Shown here in pieces: positions 9,954 through 17,994 of a DNA stretch of 64,000 bases. Numbering within the stretch: the first letter of the stretch is position 1; each line of letters begins with the position of its first letter. The position numbers were made by a program, and so were the translations under genes. The DNA comes from Discostella pseudostelligera (Eukaryota > Bacillariophyta > Thalassiosirophyceae > Thalassiosirales > Thalassiosiraceae), in the NCBI GenBank assembly GCA_036940085.1, contig JALLBK010000101.1:1-64000 (forward strand), given 5' to 3'. Under the pieces are notes generated by a model. The model was given only the letters and a program-made list of their open reading frames with translations, was not told where the DNA came from and did no database searches.

Positions 9954-10461
9954 TTTGATTTGATTGATCCTATTGGTCGAGTGCTGCTTTTGCTTTAGTG
10001 CCTTTGATTTGACGAATTGATCGCAAAGTGAAGTGATGTGTGGATTATGTTACCTCGTCTAGTGTTTTTGTGGGTTCGCGAGAGAAGATGGAGGTGATGA
10101 CCCTCGCTCTCGGTGTCAAGTCAGAGGAAGTGTTCATTTTCTTCCACATCACTTCTTTTCTCTTCCTACCTTCTCGAATCATTATGTGTTCCTATGTAGA
10201 CATTTAGGTTGGCGACGAAGAAGACATTCCTTTCTCGTGTGCTTTAGGGGATTGTCTGTCTGTCTGTCACCTCGCATTTCGTGAGCCGGACAGACCAAAT
10301 CAGCTCCGATCCGTCCATCCGTCCATCCTGCTGATGTGCATGGAGCGAGATGGAGCTGCATGGAGCATGGGTGGAGTATGGACCACGGACATGGACATGG
10401 CCGACATCGCATTGATAGTAGTACCAGCTATGGTAGTACGAAAGTATCTTCTCCTTCGATC
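9954..10461. promoter_or_regulatory. Divergent promoter region, small protein / BMT2
   Basis: About 500 bp between divergent genes. It holds short tandem runs: CTGTCTGTCTGTC at 10254-10268, CCGTCCATCCGTCCATCC near 10310, and GCATGGAGC-type repeats at 10336-10380. The last can be read in frame with the downstream gene but look like leader sequence. Confidence 0.4.
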
Positions 10462-11562
10462 ATGACCATGACAAAGAAGCGAAGCCGTCGGCCCCAACCA
10501 TTAGTACCGCCCCCACATGCACAAGCTTTACGCTCTCGTAAACGTGCTCGTCAAGTTACGACTCTCTTTCATAAATACACCCAAGAACGAGATGCTGCCG
10601 TCGCTCGCGCCGAGGAGGGCGTGGAAGAGCAGGGAGACTCTTCGAATCTTACGCCCCTTCAAATTAAGCTGATGGATGATGTGAGGAAAATAGATGATAA
10701 AATAGCTGAAATTGGAGGGAGAGAAGAATATCAACGAGCAAGTCAAATGAATACATCGATGTTCTCTACCAGCAAATGGGTATTGGGTATACTAGGACGA
10801 TGGGGATGGTTAGACGGATTGCCGGTCGGGCATAAAAATTCAACCAGAACTCACGAGAGAAAGATCAATAAAAAAGAGAAACCTCAAAGGAGAGACGTCC
10901 GATTATTGGAAGTGGGTGCTATCAACACACAACTTATTGATGCTGCAGCAAGGACAAAAACACGTACCAACAATGAGATCCACGACAATACACAGAAGCA
11001 GGTCGAGGGCGATGGAAACAAATTTCAACCAAACCAAACTGAACGCGTGTGTCGCCTTGATGTCAAGGCCATTGACATCCGATCAACTGATCCGCGAATT
11101 CAACAATTAGATTTCTTCGAACTACATCTACATCAACATCATGATCCATGCATGTTCTACGATGTCATCGTAAACTCAATGGTAATAAATTGCGTTACAA
11201 CTCCCGCTCAACGTGGAAAAATGCTACTCCTCTGTTACAAATACTTGCGTCCAGGTGGAGTTTGCTTCCTTACATTACCCAAGTTATGTTTGTTGCAATC
11301 GAAATTCATGAGCCGATCCTACTTTGAGGAGATTTTGACGAGCGGAATTGGGTTTGAGATTATGCAAGAGGTTGGCAGAGATTCACCGAAAATTGCGTTC
11401 TTCGTTTTGCGTAGACCGGAGGAGGAAGTGGGCGAGTGCAAAAAAGGAACGTCCCGTAAGATCTTGGACGACAAATTCACACTGATGCCGGCTCTTAATC
11501 GAGGAAAGCAATTTCGTAATGCATTTGCTCTGACATTGAATGACGACGATTTTGATGAGTAA
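10462..11562 (+). CDS. BMT2: Bmt2/SAMTOR-family methyltransferase
   Basis: A 366-residue Rossmann-fold protein of the Bmt2 family. In yeast Bmt2 makes the m1A2142 mark on 25S rRNA; the animal relative SAMTOR senses S-adenosylmethionine for TORC1. Visible: the basic N-terminus KKRSRRPQP, SAM-binding LLEVGAINTQ (about 148-157), RLDVKAIDIRSTDPRIQQLDF, the core MVINCVTTPAQRGKMLL and PGGVCFLTLPKLCLLQSKFM. The yeast-like spacing favours the rRNA enzyme. The frame is open upstream to 10336, but those codons are GCATGGAG repeats; the Met before TMTKKRSRR (10462) is preferred. No intron seen. Confidence 0.85.
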   Translation: MTMTKKRSRRPQPLVPPPHAQALRSRKRARQVTTLFHKYTQERDAAVARAEEGVEEQGDSSNLTPLQIKLMDDVRKIDDKIAEIGGREEYQRASQMNTSMFSTSKWVLGILGRWGWLDGLPVGHKNSTRTHERKINKKEKPQRRDVRLLEVGAINTQLIDAAARTKTRTNNEIHDNTQKQVEGDGNKFQPNQTERVCRLDVKAIDIRSTDPRIQQLDFFELHLHQHHDPCMFYDVIVNSMVINCVTTPAQRGKMLLLCYKYLRPGGVCFLTLPKLCLLQSKFMSRSYFEEILTSGIGFEIMQEVGRDSPKIAFFVLRRPEEEVGECKKGTSRKILDDKFTLMPALNRGKQFRNAFALTLNDDDFDE

Positions 11563-11982
11563 TTTGAGAACGATTAAGCATTCCCAATACGTAATCGGAT
11601 TATTGAATATCTGCTTTAGTACTGCTCGAGATTGCCTCCTCACATGTTGGACAATAGTGCACAATACTCGAAGTGTGCCACGTGTAGTGTGAGAGTCTAG
11701 TCGAGTCGAGACCGGTAGCAGTCGTTTCCCTCCCGCCAAATTTGTCTCTGGCCGTCGGCGGAAAATCTTCTCCACCACGCACTTCGACCCACAGCCACCC
11801 AACACTCTAGATAAGAAGTTACGAAGATCCATCACCATCCCACCATCACTGATCATCACTACCGCACCAACTCAATATCAACAGCAAAGAATCTCATAAT
11901 TATCTACCATAGCACCTCGCATGTTCCTCGACGAGAGGAGCAATATTGTTGATAATTTGGTCGTCATTCTTCTGTCGCTATC
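11563..11982. promoter_or_regulatory. Upstream region of the DEAD-box helicase gene
   Basis: 420 bp with no gene. It contains TCCCGCCAAA at 11731-11740, the exact reverse complement of the TTTGGCGGGA element seen in other promoters of this window, and CCACGTGT near 11680. Confidence 0.5.
11731..11740 (-). promoter_or_regulatory. E2F-like element TTTGGCGGGA
   Basis: Exact 10-mer on the minus strand, 243 bp before the helicase ATG. Matches the plant and animal E2F/DP consensus TTTSGCGS closely. One of six exact copies in the window, all intergenic. Confidence 0.55.
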
Positions 11983-13906
11983 ATGAGTGCGATCGATGAT
12001 GAAAAGGCTATCAAAGCAGCCAAGAAGGCGAAGCTGAGGGCAGAGGCGGAGAAACTCGGCATCTCGTATGAGGCACTGAAAGAACAAAAGAAGGACAAGA
12101 AACGAAGAAAGCGTGAGGCCGATAAACTCACCGCTGATAATGACGAATTCGATGGCGGCAAGGATCGGCAGCAAGAGCAAAAACGCATGAGAACTTGGTC
12201 GGCTGATTTTGATGCAGATGCGAAGGGAAGCGGTGGGGGTACCAATGGCGGCAACGCACCGGCCACGAAACGTCCGCGCACTCGATCAATGGATAAAGCC
12301 GAGGTGAATGCTGAGATTGTCAAAGGAGAGAAATCTCAGAGCACCGAGGAGTGGCGAAAATCTCACAACATCACCATTCGCGGATATGGAAAGAATGCCA
12401 GTGTTAAAGTTCCTGAACCGTACATTGAATTCGACGATGCACCGTTCAATCCAACTATTCAAAAAACTCTGAAGGCGGCAGGGTTTGAGCGTCCGACATT
12501 TGTCCAAGCACAGGTAAGACATCTACATGAGTTTAGGAACGAGAATATGCATCATTCTAATTTTTGCTCATTAACTGTCATCGATAATTACACAGGCTTG
12601 GCCAATCGCCATAAACGGCGCCGACATGATTTCAATTGCAAAGACTGGATCAGGAAAAACATGTGGCTTCCTCCTACCATCATTTCATCTCTACATTCAA
12701 AATAAGGGAGAGCGTAATGGAAAGGGTCCAATGATGCTTGTCCTGGCACCCACGCGGGAACTTGCTTGCCAGATATCGGATGAGGGTCAAAAGTTTGGCC
12801 GAGCTGTTGGCATTCGCAGCGTCTGTTGCTATGGCGGATCTCCCAAGTATCCTCAAATCGCCGCATTGGATCGTGGTCTTGAATTAGTCATTGCTACTCC
12901 TGGAAGACTGAATGATCTCATTGAAATGAAGAAGTGTGATCTTTCGTCCGTTAGATTTGTGGTCCTCGATGAAGCTGATAGGATGCTTGATATGGGATTT
13001 GAACCGCAAATTCGTTCCATCATGAGCAAGGTCCCAGACTCCTCTAAGCGACAAACACTACTCTTCTCGGCGACTTGGCCCAAAGAGATTCAAAAGCTTG
13101 CATTCGACTTTTTGTCGGATCCAATCCAGATTAATGTCGGTGAGATTAATGTACTCAATGCCAACAAAGATATTACGCAGAATATCATAATGTGCAGTGA
13201 CAGTGATAAGCTCGACAAGGTCAGAGAGATATTGACCGATCTAGTCAAAAGTGCAGAGCAGACCGAAGAGACAAAGACCAATGGAGGCGCGCCTGGTCGA
13301 AAACCAGTGGACATTGGCGGGAAGAATCATTCGAAAGTGATTGTCTTTGTTGCGAAGAAATACATGGCTCATGACTTGGCAAATCAGCTCTGGGAGGAGG
13401 GCTTTGCTGTGGATTCACTTCACGGAGACCGAGCACAGTGGGAACGAACCAAAGTCATTAATGCTTTCAAGCAAGGAACGCTTCGTTTGTTAATTGCGAC
13501 AGACGTTGCAGCCCGTGGTTTGGATGTGAAGGATGTAGGTGTCGTCGTCAACTATGACATGCCCGTGGGCACGAACGGTGCAGAAGATTATGTGCATCGA
13601 ATTGGACGTACGGGACGAGCGGGGGCGAAAGGAATCGCTTACACCTTCTTTACTCCAGGAGATAAGAAACTGGCTACTGACCTTGTTGGCATATTGACAA
13701 ATGCTGGTCAAAACATTCCAGATGAGCTCCAACGAATGGCGCGCCCAAGATTCCATCCTGGTTCTGGTGGACGAGGTGGGAGAGGTGGAAGAGTTGGTGG
13801 CTATTCTGGAGGTCGAGGAGGAAGGGGTGGGTATATGTCAGGAGGAGGAGGTGGTGGTCGGGGAGGTGGAAGAGGAGGGCGTGGGTTCGGCAGAGGTCGC
13901 TTTTGA
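11983..13906 (+). CDS. DEAD-box ATP-dependent RNA helicase, DDX5/Dbp2-like
   Basis: RNA-unwinding ATPase of superfamily 2, probably nuclear (mRNA processing or ribosome assembly in its relatives). Two exons, 11983-12513 and 12596-13906, with an 82-bp GTAAGA...ACACAG intron in phase 0; 613 residues. The intron splits the Q motif (FERPTFVQAQ|AWPIAINGAD). Then AKTGSGKT (192-199), PTRELA, TPGR, VLDEADRM (DEAD at 302-305), SATWP, ATDVAARGLDV and HRIGRTGRAG. The N-terminus is Lys/Glu-rich; the last about 50 residues are a Gly/Arg tail (RGGRGGRVGG type) that usually binds RNA. Low Gly-tail identity makes the exact DDX5, DDX17 or DDX43-like orthology open. Confidence 0.93.
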
Positions 13907-14537
13907 GCAACCTAATGTCGAAACCTCACATCATATGACTGATATTCTTTTCTAACCAACAACTGAAACTATTGCAACCAATCGCCTCAGTACATGAAAA
14001 ATTAAGTTAAGTACGCATTAGACTTGCATATCGCTCGATCCCGACGGACCCGCATACTGAGCTACTATCTTTTCGACCTCTTGCTGAAATTTACTCTTCC
14101 TTGTTGCCCAACTTCTTCTCGCCATTATTGCCGCATTGAGACTTGAACTGAGGAGCGACTCTATGTAATTGATGTAGAGCCATCTGTAGAATTGTTCGAC
14201 AAGATGTTGTGGACGAAGTCGACGATGAAAGACATAGGGTTGCAGTTGGATTCACGCACCTCACGACAGGCGCAGCGAACGCGACGGAGAAGGTAACAGC
14301 CAGTAAAACATACACATTCATCTTCTCCTTCAACCGAACCCTCGGCGTCAAAACAAGAGGAAATTATTCTAAGATTTGAAAAATTCAAAATTGGCGGTCA
14401 CATGAACATGAGATGAGCAATATCGTAACTCGGGCTCCGTCCGACAATGATGCAGATTGCATTTCTCTACTCTGCATTGGTATGGATATATTTGGATCAA
14501 CTAAACGTTACATCCCATGTGAAAACGAGTGTCCAGC
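13907..14537. other. Intergenic region between the convergent helicase and LAMTOR2 genes
   Basis: About 630 bp between convergent genes. The only candidates are overlapping minus-strand readings at 14010-14390 (see the small ORF entry). No ordered repeat or RNA gene seen. Confidence 0.4.
14091..14321 (-). CDS. Possible small secreted or plastid preprotein
   Basis: A 76-residue minus-strand reading starting at the ATG 14321. The first 20 residues look like a clean signal peptide with a cleavage motif (MNVYVLLAVTFSVAFA then AP), and AFAAP resembles the diatom plastid motif. The rest is Ser/Thr- and Cys-containing (four Cys) and ends GEKKLGNKEE. Two other minus-strand frames over the same bases also look partly protein-like, one with a stretch EQFYRWLYINYIESLL, so a spliced gene of different shape is equally possible. 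No family recognised. Confidence 0.3.
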   Translation of the reverse strand: MNVYVLLAVTFSVAFAAPVVRCVNPTATLCLSSSTSSTTSCRTILQMALHQLHRVAPQFKSQCGNNGEKKLGNKEE

Positions 14538-15403
14538 TCAATCCAGTTGCGACAGAGCTTCCCATACATGTGATCCCAACGCTCGCAGTCTTCCCACAAA
14601 AGCACCGTGTTGTACTGTTGGATCGGCAAGGGCAATCACATAATAGCCAGGCCCAGCGCTAGCCACACCAACGACCCCCTGGTTATTGTAATTGTTTCAC
14701 CACGCGATGAGAGAAGTGACTTCAGATACAGATGACAACAACGCACAAAAAATGAACTCACATAATCCAGCTCCACCACAAGACTCTTCAAATTTGTTTC
14801 GGAATCCGACTTATCCTTATTACTAGTCTTCCCCACAAGTCCCGTCCGCTGTAACGAAGAAGATCCACCATCCTCCCCTCCCCTCGACGATCCATCCTGT
14901 TCATCTTGTTGCGGCAACAATTGACCCCTTCGTCGACTACTACTACCGACACCACCACCGCCGCTTCCCACACCCTGCCGTTGGGAATAATTCGGAGGAT
15001 CTAACAGCAGCAAATCTTCTCCCATGCGACGATAATCCCCCACCACCTCCGATATTAGTGCCCCAATAGATGCTGCATCCAAAGGCCAATGATTCAGGTC
15101 GGTATGAGGTGCTTCACCGACATTAACATTAGTTTCACCCTGCGACGGATGAGGAGGCGGAGGACTGCCATAGCTTCCCAGCAACTCACCATCATTATCA
15201 ATGAGGAGGATGGCGTGTATGCCGTCACCGGCCACTCGGGAGAGTACGAGAGGGATCGAACGAGATCGGATCATGATTGTTGATCTCAAACCAAAACATT
15301 TTGTGAAGGTGATGACGGGTGGACGACCGACGGTAGGTGCGGGAAGTGTGGTGCGCGCGGGCGGAACGAAAGTGGCGGACCCTCGCGGATGCTCCGAAGA
15401 CAT
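14538..15403 (-). CDS. LAMTOR2: LAMTOR2 (p14/ROBLD3) roadblock protein of the Ragulator complex
   Basis: Roadblock/LC7 subunit that, with LAMTOR3, helps anchor Rag GTPases and TORC1 or MAPK scaffolds on lysosome/late-endosome membranes. Two exons, 15403-14762 and 14678-14538, with an 83-bp GTGAGT...AACCAG intron in phase 0; 260 residues. Matches to the family: IPLVLSRVAGDGIHAILLID, DGELLGSYG, AASIGALISEVVGDYRRMG, NLKSLVVELDY, then across the junction GVVGVASAGPGYYVIAL and GRLRALGSHVWEAL. It is twice the usual length of about 125 because of two low-complexity inserts (about residues 80-104 and 135-195, Gly/Ser/Gln-rich) and an N-terminal extension. Start chosen at MSSEHPRG; the frame upstream is promoter repeat. 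Confidence 0.85.
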
Positions 15404-15509
15404 TAAGTATCTTTTTAATTTCAAATTTAATTTCAAACTTCGTTAAGTATCCTTTTTAATTTCAAGTTTTAATTTCAAATCGTTAAGTAATCAAAATGCA
15501 ACGTGGAAG
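15403..15509 (+). repeat. Promoter repeat: two 40-bp AT-rich tandem units plus partial
   Basis: Units 15403-15442 and 15443-15482 both follow the pattern TTAAGTATCYTTTTTAATTTCAA then a second AATTTCAAA block, and a third starts TTAAGTA at 15483, followed 11 bp later by ACGTGGAAG (15501-15509). The array fills the gap between LAMTOR2 (minus) and the NTF2-like gene (plus), starting at the LAMTOR2 ATG. The same unit recurs at 55037-55186. Confidence 0.75.
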
Positions 15510-15593
15510 CTATTCGAAGTCGAGTCGTCTCCGGCTGGCGGCTGGCCGAAAGATTCGTCATTCGTCATCGTCAAGCATCAAGCAAACAAAATA

Positions 15594-17912
15594 ATGGCAA
15601 TGTTAATGGTAATGGCAATGGCTATGGAATGGTCTCGGCCTCACCGTCAGCCGCAGCGACAGCGACAGCGGCAACAGTTTCGCTATGCAAAGCCCCTTCT
15701 TCTTCTTTCGGTGACAGTTATGATCATGGAGGAGCTGCATCTCAACAATGTCCGGGCTGTCGCCGCCACAATCACAATTGGACCAACTCCAACTGCGTTT
15801 GTCGTCAAGAGCAGACGAAGGAGTGCGTCCATCATTCCATCACCGTCACAAGCCAGGTTTATGACAACCACTAGTATTAGAAGCTCGATGATACCTAATC
15901 CATGGAACTTCTTCAAACGGGAGAACAACAACGTCAAGACCAACAAGAATGATGAAAAAGGAGACGAGAACAATGAATGGGGAGAGCAACTCATCCAATC
16001 CTACATCGCATCCATAAATTCACGCGAGGAACCAAACACAATAGTCCAGCGATATTTTCATTATAATGTCACATTCATCGATACCTCATTCTACAATCCT
16101 ATTATTGGAAAGGAAGCATTGACCAAACACTTGTATTTGCATGCGGGTTCTTCGGCATTGTCTACATTTCCTACGTGCACCACCAAGAGGGAGTCGACAC
16201 GAGATGTGTCTATTGTTATTGATGATATTGTGTTATCATCTGAATCATCATCATCGGACTCGTCGTTCTTTCCCTTTTCAGAGAAGGAGATTGGCAACAG
16301 TGAAGCAAAAGAAGCGGATGTTCGTACCTCCAAAGTTTGCGTTCTGTATCATTTAGAAGCTACAACAACTACTACAACATCATCTGCAGCAACAGAAGAG
16401 ACGACAATTAATAGTGATGGATCAGAAGAAACGTATACGATTCCCGACACTTGTGCAATCACATTTTATCATTTACAAAATGGAAAGATTGTGCGTGTCT
16501 TTGATGTGACCGAACCGCCTTCGCCAAAGCCAGAGGATGGCGGTCTTCGACTATTAAAGGCAGCAGCGAATGTTATGAAGTTATCGACAACATTAGACAA
16601 TGGGATAAGCGGTGATGGTACTGGTGAAGAGGACGAGGACCAGATGAAGAAGAATGATGCTCCTCGCTCTATTATCGAACAATATTTCACTGCATGGAAT
16701 CGTCGAAATATAGCCGATGCATCCTTACTCTTTGCCACCGATTGCATCATGAAAGATATGCAGTATGATACTGCCTTCTTTGGTCGAGAAGATCTTACGA
16801 AACATTTACTACGAGTGAAAGATTGTCTACCATCGTCATTCAACTTTGTGGTGGATGATATTGTATCAACTTCGAATAAGGCGGGTGCACTGTGGCATGT
16901 TGAGAATAATGGCAGTCCGCTGGCTTTCACACGGGGATGTTCATTTTACACTTTCGACGAGCAGAAAGGAGACGGCATTAGCACAAAGGTGATCCAAACT
17001 GGATTTGAAATACCAGAAAAGGCTCCACCGAAGATGGGATACATTCGAACCCTGGTGGGAAAATTTGAGAACGAACCAATTCGAGTCCTACCAGCAATTT
17101 TATGGGTTGCATACATGTACATACTCTTCTTCTCAGATGGGATACTACCCGGTGCAAATGTGCTCGCGCTCGAACAACGGACCTGGGAAGAAGTACGTGA
17201 TCTATCTCTCAATTTCTTCTTGGTCGCGCCAATGTTGAAATTATCCTTCTCGCCGGTTTGCCACCCAATGCTGGAGGGCGTGTTTAATTTCCTGTTGTCA
17301 TGGGCGGCGATGTTTGCGGGGTTCTTGTCTGACGAACGGAAGAATAAGCCAAATTTATTACCGTTTGGTTTTATGCTGGTTGGAATGCAGTTTTTGACGA
17401 GTGGATTCTTGTTGCCGTATTTGTTCACGAGAACATCAGAGAGTAATTCAATGGAAGAGACAATGGTATATCAGGAAGATATCGATGGAGCTCTGCAACA
17501 AAAGGTTGCGGAATGGAGGCCACTGGGAAGTTTCTTGGGAGGAGTGGGCGCGTTGTCTATTGTTTGGGCATTATTCGCTCGGTACGACGATTTTGGTGGA
17601 TTCGATGAAAGGTACAAGAGTTTCATTGACTTACTGAGCATCGATAGAGTTGGTAGTTCTTTCATTGTGGATCTTGTAATCTTTGCACTGTTCCAAAGTT
17701 GGTTTGTTGATGATGATATGATCCGTCGGGGGATAGCGGGGACCCAAGTTAAGGAGGAGAATGGCATATCTGTTGGTGGTGGTGGTGGAGAATGGGAAAT
17801 ACTACGAAACGTTGCCAAGTACATTCCCTTCTTTGGATTAGTTGTATACTTGTCTCTTCGGCCTCCGCTACCTTCTAGAAGTGAGGAAAAAGAGCCTCAG
17901 TCAACCTATTGA
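15594..17912 (+). CDS. Double NTF2/SnoaL-like domain protein fused to a membrane domain, plastid-directed candidate
   Basis: 772 residues, single exon. The N-terminus has a hydrophobic stretch and then TIGPTPTAFVVKSRRRS, resembling a diatom plastid cleavage site before Phe 69. Two related NTF2/SnoaL-like folds follow: about 125-320 (QSYIASINSREEPNTIVQRY, IGKEALTKHL, HLQNGKIVRVFDV) and about 355-480 (IIEQYFTAWNRRNIADAS, GREDLTKHLL). From about 498 to 755 come roughly five to six membrane spans (VLPAILWVAYMYILFFSDG, NFLLSWAAMFAGFLSDER, FMLVGMQFLTSGFLLPYLF, FIVDLVIFALFQSWFVDDDM). The membrane part resembles plastid and cyanobacterial integral proteins of unknown role. The two SnoaL domains share the GxExLTKHL motif, suggesting internal duplication. 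Function unknown. Confidence 0.8.
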   Translation: MAMLMVMAMAMEWSRPHRQPQRQRQRQQFRYAKPLLLLSVTVMIMEELHLNNVRAVAATITIGPTPTAFVVKSRRRSASIIPSPSQARFMTTTSIRSSMIPNPWNFFKRENNNVKTNKNDEKGDENNEWGEQLIQSYIASINSREEPNTIVQRYFHYNVTFIDTSFYNPIIGKEALTKHLYLHAGSSALSTFPTCTTKRESTRDVSIVIDDIVLSSESSSSDSSFFPFSEKEIGNSEAKEADVRTSKVCVLYHLEATTTTTTSSAATEETTINSDGSEETYTIPDTCAITFYHLQNGKIVRVFDVTEPPSPKPEDGGLRLLKAAANVMKLSTTLDNGISGDGTGEEDEDQMKKNDAPRSIIEQYFTAWNRRNIADASLLFATDCIMKDMQYDTAFFGREDLTKHLLRVKDCLPSSFNFVVDDIVSTSNKAGALWHVENNGSPLAFTRGCSFYTFDEQKGDGISTKVIQTGFEIPEKAPPKMGYIRTLVGKFENEPIRVLPAILWVAYMYILFFSDGILPGANVLALEQRTWEEVRDLSLNFFLVAPMLKLSFSPVCHPMLEGVFNFLLSWAAMFAGFLSDERKNKPNLLPFGFMLVGMQFLTSGFLLPYLFTRTSESNSMEETMVYQEDIDGALQQKVAEWRPLGSFLGGVGALSIVWALFARYDDFGGFDERYKSFIDLLSIDRVGSSFIVDLVIFALFQSWFVDDDMIRRGIAGTQVKEENGISVGGGGGEWEILRNVAKYIPFFGLVVYLSLRPPLPSRSEEKEPQSTY

Positions 17913-17994
17913 ATAGATGCAATTGCCATATGAATGGAACATCTTTAAGCAGTTTATCTCGGACCCGTTCTTACCCCAACCCATGATCGATTTG

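Noticed and set aside
10336..10461. N-terminal extension of the BMT2 gene
   Set aside because: The codons are GCATGGAG-type repeats giving Met/His/Gly runs unlike the family; the downstream Met before a basic stretch is the better start.
10462..11562. Calling this gene SAMTOR (TORC1 methionine sensor)
   Set aside because: Sequence pattern is nearer to yeast Bmt2, an rRNA methyltransferase; the sensor role is known only in animals.
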